Notes under the pieces: model-generated
The model's input: only the letters and a program-made list of their open reading frames with translations
The model's database searches: none
What the model was told of the DNA's origin: nothing
Translations under genes and position numbers: made by a program
In this document: positions 43,895 to 54,478 of the stretch, one piece after another
Numbering within the stretch: the stretch's first letter is position 1
How the letters are laid out: each line of letters starts with the position of its first letter
Assembly (NCBI GenBank): GCA_008015235.1
Contig: SSFF01000015.1
Coordinates: 195,065 to 259,064 of the forward strand
Source: Rhodoferax sp.
GTDB taxonomy: Bacteria > Pseudomonadota > Gammaproteobacteria > Burkholderiales > Burkholderiaceae_C
Length of the DNA stretch: 64,000 bases
Direction of reading: 5' to 3'

Positions 43895-44584
43895 ATGCAA
43901 GCTTTGTATTCCGTGCTGGCTATCGTGGCCGCGTACCTGATCGGTTCCCTGTCCTTCGCCGTCATCGTGAGCCGCGCCATGGGCTTGGCCGATCCGCGCA
44001 CTTTCGGCAGCAAGAACCCCGGTGCCACCAATGTGCTGCGTTCCGGCAGCAAGAAGGCCGCCATCGTGACCCTGCTGCTGGACGCCGCCAAGGGCTGGCT
44101 CCCGGTGGTGCTCATCCAGTGGTTTGGCGAACCCTATGGTCTGGGAGCCAACACCATGGCGCTGGCCGGGCTGGCCGCCTTCCTGGGGCACCTGTACCCG
44201 GTTTTCTTCAGGTTTGTCGGGGGCAAGGGCGTGGCCACGGCCTTGGGCGTGCTGCTGGGCTTCAGCCCGGTGCTGGGCCTGCTGACCATGCTGGTCTGGG
44301 TGCTGGTGGCCGCGGTGTTCCGTTACTCCTCATTGGCCTCGCTGTGTGCGGCCTTGGCTGCCCCAGGCATCTATGTGCTGGCCGACGGCAGCCTGTGGAT
44401 ACTGCGAGGCGGCGTCGTGCTGGCCATTGGTGGCATGACCCTGCTGCTGATCTACCGTCACGCCGAAAACATCGGCCGCCTGGCGAAGGGGACCGAGTCC
44501 AAATTGGGCAAGAAGAAAGACGCGCCGGAACAGGCGCAGGGCCACGCCCACTCCCATAAGCATGGTCACGGGCACAAGCACTGA
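43895..44584 (+). CDS. plsY: Glycerol-3-phosphate acyltransferase PlsY with His-rich tail
   Basis: The 229-residue polytopic membrane protein transfers an acyl group from acyl-phosphate to glycerol-3-phosphate, the first step of phospholipid synthesis. The conserved motifs SKNPGATN, GHLYPVFFRFVGGKGVATALG and YRHAENI are present. The C-terminus is unusual: about 25 residues rich in Lys, Glu and His, ending HAHSHKHGHGHKH. It probably binds metal ions but is not needed for the known fold. Confidence 0.94.
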   Translation: MQALYSVLAIVAAYLIGSLSFAVIVSRAMGLADPRTFGSKNPGATNVLRSGSKKAAIVTLLLDAAKGWLPVVLIQWFGEPYGLGANTMALAGLAAFLGHLYPVFFRFVGGKGVATALGVLLGFSPVLGLLTMLVWVLVAAVFRYSSLASLCAALAAPGIYVLADGSLWILRGGVVLAIGGMTLLLIYRHAENIGRLAKGTESKLGKKKDAPEQAQGHAHSHKHGHGHKH

Positions 44585-44611
44585 TTGGCCGCACCGCGGC
44601 GCGGTCTGGGT

Positions 44612-45565
44612 CTAACGCAGGCGTGCTGCGTAGGCACCCAGTCGCAGGACATGGGCGTGGTTGATGCGCAGATTCACTTGCGAAGCTGCCACTGCTGCGC
44701 GAATCTGGATACCGGATGCTGCCGGATCCTGCAGCCGCGGGGTCGGCAGCAAGGAGCCATCGGGTTTGCTGATGAGTACCACAAAGGGCTGGTTCGGCCG
44801 CGGGCTGCGGCGCACCACCACCGCCAGTTCGGCGGTGTCCAGCGCTACGTAGGTGCCCGGCGGGTACAGGCCCACGGTACGCACCAGCGACTGTCCGATC
44901 GGGTCGTTCGCCGTGGACGACATGCCCAGTATCGATTTGATGGACTCCAGCGCACTGCGGCCAGCGCGCGAATGGCGCGGGCTGATCATTGCGGCGTAGC
45001 GGTCCACGGCCTTCAGGATGGCCGCGTGCATGGGCGTATTGGACGCCGCCGGAGCGGCCTTGATGCCGCTGTCGCCGTCGTGGTGGTGTGCCACGATGTC
45101 CAGCCAGTTCTCGTCGCGTACACCCAGGCTGCCCAGGAGCATGGCGCCTTTGACCGAGTGGGTGCGAATCGCTTCCTGCTGCTGGGGCGATGGCTTTTCC
45201 TTCTGGTTGGCCAACTCGTCCTGCAGCGTGGTCATGGCAATGTTCATGGTCAGCGCGGCACGCACCAGGCTGTCGCGCTCGGGGAGCTGCAGTGCCAGGT
45301 CCTGCGCCATCAGGTGGCACAGCACGCTGCACACCAGGGCGTGCGAGGCGCTGTAGCCCACGGGTGAATTGCTGGCCAGCTGGAACAACTGGTACAGGCC
45401 CAGGTCGGTTTCGCGCTCCACCAGGCTTTGCATCCAGCGGTCGTACTGCTGGATACGCAGCAGAAATTCCTGCGCCTTGTTCGGGTTGGCCAACACCACG
45501 CCCAGGCCCAGCTCCAGATCGGACCAGTTGGCCAGCAGGTCTTCGTACTCGGCTTCGTCGCGCAT
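44612..45565 (-). CDS. Degenerate HD/HD-GYP-like domain protein
   Basis: The 317-residue protein follows the HD-GYP layout (helical N-terminus, SASHALVCSVLCHLMA, then IRTHSVKGAMLLGSLG, IVAHHHDGDSG, ILKAVDRYAAMISPRHSR). Where the canonical L-L-H-D-I-G is expected it reads LTMNIAMT, so the HD pair is gone, and the GYP is not intact. It probably no longer hydrolyses cyclic di-GMP and may act as a binding or scaffold protein. It is convergent with plsY and lies six bases downstream of a retropepsin-like gene on the same strand. Confidence 0.78.
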   Translation of the reverse strand: MRDEAEYEDLLANWSDLELGLGVVLANPNKAQEFLLRIQQYDRWMQSLVERETDLGLYQLFQLASNSPVGYSASHALVCSVLCHLMAQDLALQLPERDSLVRAALTMNIAMTTLQDELANQKEKPSPQQQEAIRTHSVKGAMLLGSLGVRDENWLDIVAHHHDGDSGIKAAPAASNTPMHAAILKAVDRYAAMISPRHSRAGRSALESIKSILGMSSTANDPIGQSLVRTVGLYPPGTYVALDTAELAVVVRRSPRPNQPFVVLISKPDGSLLPTPRLQDPAASGIQIRAAVAASQVNLRINHAHVLRLGAYAARLR

Positions 45566-45571
45566 GGGGGG

Positions 45572-46231
45572 TCAGTAGCGCTTTTCCAGCACCATCTGGT
45601 CGTTGGTGCGGTTCATCTGGAAACGCGAGAGGAAGCTGTTGCCCAGCAATACGTAGGGCATGGAGCCCGAAGCCACCACGCCGTCCACGTCATAGGCCAC
45701 CACGTCGCCCACCCGCACGGCGTTGATCTTCACGTACCAGGCCGGAATGACACCGTTGGCCGTGCTGATCCGCATGGGCAGCGCGGTGTTGTACTTCAGG
45801 CCCATGCGCTGGGCATCGCTCTCGGCGATGACCACGCCGGTGGCGCCGGTGTCCACCATCATGGTGGCCGACTTGCCGTTGATTTGCCCCTGCGTCATGA
45901 AGTGCCCGCCCGAATCGGCGGTGAGCACAATGCGCCCTCCCGACCCACCAGCGGCACCGCCGGTCCCAACGCTCACCGGGGCATCGCCCACGCGCAGGGT
46001 CTGGCGCTTGCCATCGATTTCCACCACGGCAGTGTCACCCTGCGTAGACACCAGGCGCACGCCGCGAAAGCTCTCACCCGCCGCCAGTGCCTTGGGGTTG
46101 GAGCCGTCCACCACCACCAGTGCCTTGTTGCCCAGCATACCGCTCAGGGCCACAGCCTGGGCGTACGCTGCGCCCGTTCCCGCCAGGCTCAGTGCCAGAA
46201 GGGTACGCAGCAGGGCGGGAGCCAGTGGCAT
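45572..46231 (-). CDS. Retropepsin-like aspartic protease (TIGR02281 type), secreted
   Basis: The 219-residue protein has a signal peptide (LLRTLLALSLAGTGAAYA). The clan AA motif VDTGATGVVIA has Asp in D-T-G, and YVLLGNSFL follows, matching the single-domain retropepsin family found in proteobacteria, which dimerises to form the active site. It is periplasmic or membrane-associated by its signal. The substrate is unknown. It is between yajQ and the degenerate HD gene. Confidence 0.86.
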   Translation of the reverse strand: MPLAPALLRTLLALSLAGTGAAYAQAVALSGMLGNKALVVVDGSNPKALAAGESFRGVRLVSTQGDTAVVEIDGKRQTLRVGDAPVSVGTGGAAGGSGGRIVLTADSGGHFMTQGQINGKSATMMVDTGATGVVIAESDAQRMGLKYNTALPMRISTANGVIPAWYVKINAVRVGDVVAYDVDGVVASGSMPYVLLGNSFLSRFQMNRTNDQMVLEKRY

Positions 46232-46242
46232 GGTGGGTGTTC

Positions 46243-46728
46243 TCAGTCGCGGAAGTTGTTGAAGTCCAGCGGCACGTCGGTGATTTCCTTGCGCAGCAGG
46301 GCCATGGCGGCCTGCAGGTCGTCGCGCTTGGCGCCGGTCACGCGCACTTTTTCTTCCTGGATGGCGGCTTGCACCTTCATCTTGCTGTCCTTGATGAGGC
46401 GCTGGATTTTCTTGGCCAGCTCGGACTCGATGCCGTTGCGCACCTTGACCACACGCTTGACCTTGTCGCCGCCCATCTTCTGCATGTCGCCAATGTCCAG
46501 AAAGCGCACGTCCACGCTTTGCTTGGTGAGCTTGTTGCGCAACACGTCCAGGATCTGGTCGAGCTGGAAATCAGCGTCGCCGATGACGGTGATTTCCTTG
46601 TCCTTGATTTCAATGGAGGCAGAGGTGCCCTTGAAGTCAAAGCGGGTGGCAATCTCCTTGGCGGAGTTTTCCACACCATTTTTTACCTTGACCATGTCGG
46701 CTTCGCAAACGGTATCAAAAGAAGGCAT
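46243..46728 (-). CDS. yajQ: YajQ-family nucleotide/cyclic-di-GMP-binding protein
   Basis: The 161-residue protein has the full YajQ signature: [43 protein letters not shown], and the C-terminal [10 protein letters not shown] with PLDFNNFRD. Family members bind cyclic-di-GMP or tRNA/ribosome components, and act as transcription cofactors in some pathogens. The length matches. It is divergent from murB across 35 bases. Confidence 0.95.
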   Translation of the reverse strand: MPSFDTVCEADMVKVKNGVENSAKEIATRFDFKGTSASIEIKDKEITVIGDADFQLDQILDVLRNKLTKQSVDVRFLDIGDMQKMGGDKVKRVVKVRNGIESELAKKIQRLIKDSKMKVQAAIQEEKVRVTGAKRDDLQAAMALLRKEITDVPLDFNNFRD

Positions 46729-46763
46729 ACAAATCGCTAATCGGTGAATGAGACAATTCCCGC

Positions 46764-47819
46764 ATGTTAGTCGAGAAAAACGTCCCGCTCCAGCCGTACA
46801 ACAGCTTCCACATCGTGGCCCGCGCCCAGGCGCTGGTGCGGGTGCGCAGCGAGGACGATGTGTGCGCAGTGCTGGCCGACCCGCTGTGGGGCCAGCAGCC
46901 GAAGTTTGTGCTGGGTGGCGGCAGCAACATCGTGCTCACCGGCGACGTCGAGCCGCTGGTGCTGAAAATGGAAATCGACGGCATCCGCGTCTGTGGTGAA
47001 ACCGCGCGCCACACCCTGGTCGAGGCAGGTGCTGGCGTAGCCTGGCACGCGCTGGTGCAGTGGACGCTGGACCAGGGTTTGCCTGGCCTGGAAAACATGG
47101 CCCTGATCCCGGGCACGGTGGGTGCATCGCCGGTGCAGAACATCGGTGCCTACGGGGTGGAACTGCAAGATCGTTTCCACGAGCTGGACGCCATCGACCT
47201 GCAGACCGGTGAGGTGTTCACGCTCAACGCCGCCCAGTGCGCGTTCGGCTACCGTGACTCGGTGTTCAAGCATGCCGGTGGCCCTGGCCGCATGGGCTTG
47301 CTGGGCCGTGCCGCCATCGTGCGCGTGCGCCTGGCCCTGCCCAAAGACTGGAAGCCGGTACTGGGCTACGCCGATCTGGAGCGCAAGATGGCCGAGCACC
47401 AGTGCACCGCCCCCACGGCGCAGCAGATCTTCGACTGGGTGTGCGAAGTGCGCCGCGCCAAGCTGCCCGACCCGGATGTGATCGGCAACGCCGGCAGCTT
47501 CTTCAAGAACCCAACCGTCACGCCCGAACAGTGCGCCGACATCATTGCCCGCGACCCCAAGGTGGTGCATTACCACCTGGACAACGGCCAGTTCAAGCTG
47601 GCCGCGGGTTGGCTCATCGACGCCTGCGGCTGGAAGGGCAAGAGCATGGGCCAGGCCGGTGTCTACGAGAAACAGGCCCTGGTGCTGGTGAACCGTGGCC
47701 CCGGCGTGGACGGGCAGGGCGCGACCGGGGGCGAGGTCATGACGCTGGCCAAGGCCATCCAGACCAGCGTCTACGAGCGCTTCGGCATCTTGCTGGAGCC
47801 CGAGCCTGTGGTAATCTGA
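46764..47819 (+). CDS. murB: UDP-N-acetylenolpyruvoylglucosamine reductase
   Basis: The 351-residue FAD enzyme reduces UDP-GlcNAc-enolpyruvate to UDP-MurNAc in peptidoglycan synthesis. It is an E. coli-type (type I) Mur[15 protein letters not shown]-binding [29 protein letters not shown], the catalytic Ser in NAGSFFKNP, and a final Glu in LEPEPVVI. The length fits. A dispersed repeat begins at the base after its stop codon. Confidence 0.96.
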   Translation: MLVEKNVPLQPYNSFHIVARAQALVRVRSEDDVCAVLADPLWGQQPKFVLGGGSNIVLTGDVEPLVLKMEIDGIRVCGETARHTLVEAGAGVAWHALVQWTLDQGLPGLENMALIPGTVGASPVQNIGAYGVELQDRFHELDAIDLQTGEVFTLNAAQCAFGYRDSVFKHAGGPGRMGLLGRAAIVRVRLALPKDWKPVLGYADLERKMAEHQCTAPTAQQIFDWVCEVRRAKLPDPDVIGNAGSFFKNPTVTPEQCADIIARDPKVVHYHLDNGQFKLAAGWLIDACGWKGKSMGQAGVYEKQALVLVNRGPGVDGQGATGGEVMTLAKAIQTSVYERFGILLEPEPVVI

Positions 47820-47876
47820 TTGCTACTGTATTTGTAGCTTGCTCGTTAATATCTGTGCGGGCTAGAGGCCAATTTG
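47820..47876 (+). repeat. Dispersed comamonad repeat immediately after murB
   Basis: TTGCTACTGTATTTGTAGCTT... ends GCGGGCTAGAGGCCAATTT. It begins at the base after the murB stop codon and has no T-run, so it is not a typical terminator. Confidence 0.7.
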
Positions 47877-47993
47877 GCATGTAAATCGGGCCCTAGCCTT
47901 AGAAAACCCCGGTCTTTGCCCCTTTGTTCGGGCCAAGTGCTGCCGCGGTGCGAACCATAGTTTCAGCATCCCAGGCCACCCGAGGAGCGCAAC

Positions 47994-48188
47994 ATGACCC
48001 CCAGCGACTACGAAGTGCGGTTCCAGTCCTTGTTCGAACCGGGGCGCGCCCTGAGCTTCCCGTGCGACGCCCAGGGCCACGTGGATCTGGACGAACTCAG
48101 CCCCAAGCAGATGGAAAACTACCTGTTTGCACGCGCCACAGTGGGGCGGGACTACCAGCCGCCCGCGGTGCAGCACGCAGAGCACTGA
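47994..48188 (+). CDS. Small conserved hypothetical protein
   Basis: The 64-residue protein starts MTPSDYEVRFQS with GAGG seven bases before the ATG. It is acidic, with a helical C-terminal half (SPKQMENYLFARATVGRDYQ). No family function is known to me. It abuts the convergent aroG gene, whose stop lies two bases away, so it looks like a short, complete gene. Confidence 0.6.
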   Translation: MTPSDYEVRFQSLFEPGRALSFPCDAQGHVDLDELSPKQMENYLFARATVGRDYQPPAVQHAEH

Positions 48189-48189
48189 C

Positions 48190-49245
48190 TCAGGCCAGGC
48201 GGCGCTGGCGTACCGAGGCGGCCAGGTTTTCCAGCACCGGCACGGTGTCGGCCAGGCTCAGGCAGCCGTCGGTGATGCTTTGGCCGTAGACCAGGGGCTG
48301 GCCCGGCACCACGCTTTGGTTGCCTGCCACCAGGTGGCTTTCAATCATCACACCGATGATGGCCTTTTGTCCCGCGGCCATCTGCGCTGCTACGTCGGCC
48401 GCCACCTGGGGCTGGCGGTCGAAACGCTTGCTGCTGTTGGCGTGGCTGCAGTCCACCAGGATGGCTTCGGGCGCACCGCCTTTGCGCAGCAGCTCCTGCG
48501 CCTTGGTAATGTGGGCGGCCTCGTAGTTGGGGCCGCAGGCGCCGCCGCGCAGCACCAGGTGGGCGTGCTCGTTGCCAGCCGTGGTCAGCACCGCGGGCAT
48601 GCCCTCGTGCGTGAGTGAGGGGAAGGCGTGCGGGTGCTGGGCCGAGCGGATGGCGTCCACCGCCACCTGCAGGTCGCCGTCGGTGCGGTTCTTGAAGCCC
48701 ACCGGCATGGACAGGCCCGAGGCCAGCTCGCGGTGGATCTGGCTCTCAGTGGTACGCGCGCCAATGGCCCCCCAGGAAATCAGGTCGGCGTAGTACTGGC
48801 CCAGCGTGGTGTCCAGAAACTCGGTGGCAATCGGTAGCCCGGTGCTGGTCACGTCCAGCAGCAGCTGGCGCGCCAGGCGCAGGCCGCGGTTGATCTGGAA
48901 GCTGCCGTCCAGCGCCGGGTCGTTGATGAGCCCCTTCCAGCCCACCACCGTGCGCGGTTTCTCGAAGTAGACGCGCATCACCACCAGCAGGTCTTTTTCC
49001 AGGCGCTGCGCGATGGGTTGCAGCTGGCGCGCGTAGTCGCGGGCGGCTTCGGGGTCGTGCACCGAGCACGGGCCGACGATGGCCAGCAGGCGGTCGTCCT
49101 TGCCGGTAACGATGTCGGCCACCGCACGGCGCGCTTGCTTCACAAAGGCGGACTGCTCGGCGGCCAGCGGCAACTCGTCTTCCAGAATGGCGGGGGTGAT
49201 GAGCGGGCGCACTGTGCGGATGCGAACGTCGGAGGTGTCGGACAT
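48190..49245 (-). CDS. aroG: 3-deoxy-7-phosphoheptulonate synthase (class I DAHP synthase)
   Basis: The 351-residue enzyme condenses phosphoenolpyruvate and erythrose-4-phosphate, the first step of aromatic amino-acid synthesis. Class I motifs: GPCSVHDPEAARDYA, MRVYFEKPRTVVGWKG, IGARTTESQIHR, GFKNRTDG, and metal ligands in DCSHANSSK. Whether it is the Tyr-, Phe- or Trp-sensitive isoform cannot be told. The symbol is a family label. Confidence 0.93.
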   Translation of the reverse strand: MSDTSDVRIRTVRPLITPAILEDELPLAAEQSAFVKQARRAVADIVTGKDDRLLAIVGPCSVHDPEAARDYARQLQPIAQRLEKDLLVVMRVYFEKPRTVVGWKGLINDPALDGSFQINRGLRLARQLLLDVTSTGLPIATEFLDTTLGQYYADLISWGAIGARTTESQIHRELASGLSMPVGFKNRTDGDLQVAVDAIRSAQHPHAFPSLTHEGMPAVLTTAGNEHAHLVLRGGACGPNYEAAHITKAQELLRKGGAPEAILVDCSHANSSKRFDRQPQVAADVAAQMAAGQKAIIGVMIESHLVAGNQSVVPGQPLVYGQSITDGCLSLADTVPVLENLAASVRQRRLA

Positions 49246-49359
49246 GGCGGGCCTTGCAAGGCGGGCCGTGGCGGCCCCGTGAATGAAAAGTGCATTTTAG
49301 GTGGGCGCCCACCGTGGCCCGGTCGCACCGTATAGTGGCACGTTCACTTCCAACACGCT

Positions 49360-50055
49360 ATGAAAACCATCGGACTCATTGGCGGCATGAGCTGGGAATC
49401 CACCGTGCCCTACTACCGCACCATCAACGAAACCGTGAAAGAGCACCTGGGCGGCCTGCACTCGGCCAAGGTCGTGCTCTACAGCATGGACTTTGCCGAA
49501 ATCGAACACCTGCAGAAAGTGGGTGACTGGGACACTGCGGGGCGCTTGTTGGCCAGTGCTGCCCAGGCGCTGGAGCGCGCTGGCGCCCAGTGCGTGGTGC
49601 TGTGTACCAACACCATGCACAAGGTGGCGCCTGCCATCGAAGCGGCAGTGTCCATCCCCCTGCTGCACATTGCCGACCCCACGGCACAGGCCATCCAGGC
49701 GGCCGGTGTTACCACCGTGGGCCTGCTGGGCACGCGCTTCACCATGGAACAGGCTTTTTACAAAGACCGCCTGAGCGAAAAGCACGGCCTGCAGGTGCTA
49801 GTGCCGCCACCCGATGCGCGCGACACCGTGCACAGCATCATCTACGAAGAGCTGTGCCTGGGCCAGGTGCGCGACGACTCGCGCCAGGCCTACCGCGTCA
49901 CCATGGCCGACCTGGTGGCCCAGGGCGCGCAGGCCATCATCCTGGGTTGCACCGAAATCTCGCTGCTGGTGGGCCCGCAGGACGCCAGCGTGCCTTTGTT
50001 CGACACCACCGCCATCCACGCCCGCAGCGCAGCGCTGTGGGCCCTGCAGAAGTAA
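49360..50055 (+). CDS. Aspartate/glutamate racemase-family protein
   Basis: This 231-residue Asp/Glu racemase has the two catalytic cysteines in VVLCTNTMHK and ILGCTEIS, and MKTIGLIGGMSWEST at the N-terminus. The family interconverts L- and D-aspartate or related amino acids. It is cytoplasmic. The SDR gene starts 11 bases after its stop, so both are probably co-transcribed. Confidence 0.9.
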   Translation: MKTIGLIGGMSWESTVPYYRTINETVKEHLGGLHSAKVVLYSMDFAEIEHLQKVGDWDTAGRLLASAAQALERAGAQCVVLCTNTMHKVAPAIEAAVSIPLLHIADPTAQAIQAAGVTTVGLLGTRFTMEQAFYKDRLSEKHGLQVLVPPPDARDTVHSIIYEELCLGQVRDDSRQAYRVTMADLVAQGAQAIILGCTEISLLVGPQDASVPLFDTTAIHARSAALWALQK

Positions 50056-50066
50056 AGGAGTACCCC

Positions 50067-51041
50067 ATGGCTACCGTTTTCCTCACCGGCGCCAGCGGCT
50101 TCCTGGGCGGCCACCTGCTGCGAGAACTGCTGGCCCGCGGCCACAGCGTGAAATGCCTGTCGCGCCGGGCGGAAACCGACGCCCCCATCGCCGCCGCCGG
50201 GGGCACCCCCGTGCGCGCTGCGCTGAACGACGTGGCCAGCCTGCAGGCCGCCCTGAAGGGCTGCGACGCCGTGTTCCATGCCGCGGCCGACACCAGCATG
50301 TGGAAACCCCAGGCCGCCCAGCAAACCGCCACCAACGTGCAGGGCACGGCCAACATGCTGGCCGCTGCGCAGGCGGCAGACGTGAAAGCCTTTGTGCACA
50401 CCTCGTCCACCTCGGCCTATTCGCAGCTGGTGGAAGGCGTGCTCACCGAAAGCACGCCGCAGCGCGGGGGCGAGAGCTGGATCAACTACGAAGTCACCAA
50501 GTACCAGAGCGAAAAGCTGGTCAAGGAATCGAAGCTGCCGTGGATCGTGTTCAACCCCTCGCACATCCTGGGACCAGGCGACCGGCACAACTGGGCGCGC
50601 CTGATCCAGATGGTGGACCGGCAGAAGCTTCCCGGCATTCCGCCCGGCGTGGGCGCCTTTGCCGACGTGCGCGAAATCGCCAAGGCCCAGGTGCGCGCCT
50701 GGGAGCTGCAGCGCTTTGGCCAGTGCTACCTAGTGGGGGGTACCAAAGCCACGTTTGTGGAATTTGTGCACAAGGTGGGTGCTGCGCTGGGTCGCAAAAC
50801 CCCAAAGGGTGCTTTCCCCCAGTGGGTGCTGATGCTGGTCGGCCGCAGCAAAGACCTGCTGTCACGCATTACCGGCACAGAGCCCGACATCACCCCCGAA
50901 GGCGCCCGCATGACCTCGTACACCCTGCTGGTGGATTCGAGCAAGGCCGAGCGTGAACTGGGTTATATGCAGACGCCACTGGACGTGCTGCTGGCCGACA
51001 CGCTGGAGTGGATGAAGGGGGAGGGGATGGTGGGGCGGTGA
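50067..51041 (+). CDS. NAD-dependent epimerase/dehydratase (extended SDR)
   Basis: The start at ATG 50067 follows AAAGGAG. The 324-residue protein has a Rossmann motif LTGASGFLGGHLL, an FVHTSSTSAYS strand with catalytic Ser, and the Y-x-x-x-K pair in NYEVTKYQSEK. The C-terminal half resembles dihydroflavonol-4-reductase-like epimerases. The substrate is unknown. It is probably co-transcribed with the racemase upstream. Confidence 0.87.
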   Translation: MATVFLTGASGFLGGHLLRELLARGHSVKCLSRRAETDAPIAAAGGTPVRAALNDVASLQAALKGCDAVFHAAADTSMWKPQAAQQTATNVQGTANMLAAAQAADVKAFVHTSSTSAYSQLVEGVLTESTPQRGGESWINYEVTKYQSEKLVKESKLPWIVFNPSHILGPGDRHNWARLIQMVDRQKLPGIPPGVGAFADVREIAKAQVRAWELQRFGQCYLVGGTKATFVEFVHKVGAALGRKTPKGAFPQWVLMLVGRSKDLLSRITGTEPDITPEGARMTSYTLLVDSSKAERELGYMQTPLDVLLADTLEWMKGEGMVGR

Positions 51042-51515
51042 TAGCCATAAATGGTTATGTCGCCGAAATGAAGACTGGCTACATGACCGCCTGTCATTGA
51101 AGGCTGGTCACAGCAAGCTCAGTTATTCGAAAACTTCGAATAACTGCATCCGGTGGCAAGACCTATGCTACCCAGCACTACCAGCAGCGGACGTAAACCC
51201 GCCCAAAGTGCCCAGGTAGCCTTGGTCTGGATACAAGCGCCCAGAAGTCACTATGGTTTTGATAGCTGCTTGCGCACATTCCACACGAGCTAGAAGCCAA
51301 TTTTGCTTAGAAAAATGCCGCCAGACTGTGTTTCTGACTATTCGTTCTTCTGTTAAAGCTTTCTTTAACATCTGCGCTGCACATTAAAGACTTCTTTCAC
51401 ACCATGTCCGCCATGGGCACCGACTTTGTACCTGTTTGCGTGGTGCGTGAACCCTGCGATACAGTGAGGCAAAATAATTTTTAATGGCGGGGAGCATGCT
51501 GATGTCGATAAGCTC
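51042..51515. other. 474-base gap with a palindrome and a dispersed repeat
   Basis: No convincing gene is visible. A perfect inverted repeat AGTTATTCGAA-N3-TTCGAATAACT lies at 51121-51145 without a T-run. A dispersed repeat is at 51251-51305. The last 50 bases before 51516 are AT-rich and may hold the promoter of the next gene. Confidence 0.6.
51251..51305 (+). repeat. Dispersed comamonad repeat in the 51 kb gap
   Basis: CTATGGTTTTGATAGCTGCTT ... GAGCTAGAAGCCAATTTT. The ends match the copies at 36077 and 47820. The 5' part differs, as in pepN. Confidence 0.65.
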
Positions 51516-52166
51516 ATGCACATTACTCTAATTGCAACTATCCACGCTGAATCTGGCCGCGCCAACGTAGCGGAACTTCGGGCGATCCTAGATCGCCTTG
51601 CACCAAACGTTATCTTTGCCGAAGTTCCATCTGCCTTTCTTGCTGACTATCTCCACGGCTCTTATGGCACGCTTGAGTCCGCTGCTGTCGCTTTGTATCG
51701 GGAACGGCGTCCAGTCAATGTTGTCCCTGTCGACTTGGACAAGCCCGGCGAAGAATTCTTCAGCAATACAAAAGACATGTTCAAGAAGGTCGAGAGGACG
51801 AGCGCCGACTATAGACGACTTGTAGATCAGAACAGCCTAGACACGCTGAAGTTTGGTTTCCCCTACCTCAACAGCGATCGCTGCGCGCAGGCATGGGATG
51901 GCATCTACAACGAGGCTCTTGCCTCCGTCGATTGGATCGGAGACACCAAGTTGCGACAGACCTACGATCTGTGGAATCAGACTAATGACGATCGCGAGAC
52001 CGGAATGATCGAGAACATTGAGAGCCATTGCATCCGCGAGGTTCCTGCTCGTAGCGTTTTTCTCGTTGGGGCCGCACACCGGAAACCCATCATAGAGAAG
52101 GTTCAGAAGCGAAAAGTTGCTGGCAGACCAGAGGTCTTTTGGGACTTTGAAAGTGCGTTGAAATAG
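51516..52166 (+). CDS. TraB/GumN-like hypothetical protein, low GC
   Basis: The 216-residue protein starts HITLIATIHAESGRANVAEL and continues PNVIFAEVPSAFL, the strand-helix pattern of TraB/PrgY-like (Tiki-type) proteins that open with a 'G-T-x-H' site and an 'E-x-P' strand. A final VFLVGAAHRKPI resembles the family's second His. Conserved Arg residues in the centre are not clear, so the assignment is weak. Its GC and codon use are lower than in the neighbours, so it is probably horizontally acquired. It converges on argG. Confidence 0.55.
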   Translation: MHITLIATIHAESGRANVAELRAILDRLAPNVIFAEVPSAFLADYLHGSYGTLESAAVALYRERRPVNVVPVDLDKPGEEFFSNTKDMFKKVERTSADYRRLVDQNSLDTLKFGFPYLNSDRCAQAWDGIYNEALASVDWIGDTKLRQTYDLWNQTNDDRETGMIENIESHCIREVPARSVFLVGAAHRKPIIEKVQKRKVAGRPEVFWDFESALK

Positions 52167-52192
52167 ATAGCGGTGCGATCAAAAGCAACAAA

Positions 52193-52227
52193 GCCCGCCA
52201 GGCTCCCACCTGGCGGGCTTTGTTTTT
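52193..52227. terminator. Bidirectional terminator between 51516 gene and argG
   Basis: The stem GCCCGCCAGG/CCTGGCGGGC, six-base loop, is followed by TTTGTTTTT on the plus strand and an A-rich flank (T-rich on minus) on the left. It serves the two convergent genes. Confidence 0.85.
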
Positions 52228-52244
52228 GGCGCTTCCGCCGGGGC

Positions 52245-53615
<1,371 letters not shown>

Positions 53616-53656
53616 CTATGAAAATGAGAGCGAATGCAGGCGGATCGAGCTGCCAA

Positions 53657-53983
53657 TCAACCGAAATGGCAGATGTAGTGGTAGGCGGCGTGGCCTTCCG
53701 TTACGCGGATCTGGAACTTGGCATTGCCCGGCACGCTGAACTTCTGGCCTGCGCCGCTGGTCACCCAGGTGTCGCTGCCGTCGAGCTTGTAGTCGCAGCT
53801 GCCGGCCACGCATTCCATGATCTCGGGAGCGCCGGTGTTGAAGGTCAGGGTGGCGGGCAGGATCACGCCGACCGACTTCTTGGTGCCATCGGGGAAGGTG
53901 ATGCCGTGGCTGACGCATTTGCCGTCGAAGTACACATTGGCAGCGGTGGTGACGGACACGCCGTCGATTTGGGTGGTGGTCAT
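53657..53983 (-). CDS. ppnP: Pyrimidine/purine nucleoside phosphorylase PpnP (DUF1255)
   Basis: The start at ATG 53983 ([13 protein letters not shown]) gives 108 residues of a cupin-fold protein: [35 protein letters not shown], and FQIRV near the C-terminus. Family members phosphorolyse many nucleosides. It is cytoplasmic and a single-gene unit between argG and an ArsC-like gene. Confidence 0.93.
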   Translation of the reverse strand: MTTTQIDGVSVTTAANVYFDGKCVSHGITFPDGTKKSVGVILPATLTFNTGAPEIMECVAGSCDYKLDGSDTWVTSGAGQKFSVPGNAKFQIRVTEGHAAYHYICHFG

Positions 53984-54089
53984 GGTGTGCAGCAGTGGTG
54001 GTGTGGCCGCAGGGGCCGCAAGTGCAGCCGGGCCGAGCCCGGATGCGGGAAAACCCCTGATTTTAGGGCAGGGCGGGGTGTCTGGACGC

Positions 54090-54440
54090 TTAAGCCGAGT
54101 GGCGGGCAAACTCGTCGGGCACAAAGCCGACGGTCAGCGCCCCGTCGTCCCATTCGATGACCGGGCGCTTGATGACGCTGCTGTTGGCCTGCATGCAGGC
54201 CAGGGCGCTGGCAGCGTCCACCACGGCAGCCTGTACTTCAGGGGCAAGCTTGCGCCAGGTCGGGCCCTTGCGGTTGAGCAGCGGCTCCCAGCCCACTGCC
54301 TGCATCCAGCGCTGCACCTGCTCGGAAGGCACGCCTTGTTTTTTGTAGTCGTGAAATTGGTAGTCGACGCCGTTGGCAGTGAGCCAGTCGCGGGCTTTTT
54401 TGACGGTGTCGCAGTTGGGGATGGCGTAAACGGTGGTCAT
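54090..54440 (-). CDS. ArsC/Spx-family reductase (YffB-like)
   Basis: The start at ATG 54440 ([16 protein letters not shown]) gives 116 residues with a thioredoxin fold. The single catalytic Cys is in [12 protein letters not shown], and the conserved Arg in VIKRPVIEW. It belongs to the YffB-like branch, whose reductase substrate is unclear, rather than true arsenate reductases. It is divergent from folC, with starts 38 bases apart. Confidence 0.88.
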   Translation of the reverse strand: MTTVYAIPNCDTVKKARDWLTANGVDYQFHDYKKQGVPSEQVQRWMQAVGWEPLLNRKGPTWRKLAPEVQAAVVDAASALACMQANSSVIKRPVIEWDDGALTVGFVPDEFARHSA

Positions 54441-54478
54441 GGCGGAGGATTTTCCCACGTCGGCGACAATCGCCCCCC

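Noticed and set aside
51168..51371. A 67-residue minus-strand frame in the gap before 51516
   Set aside because: It overlaps a dispersed repeat, has no ribosome binding site and no recognisable motif.
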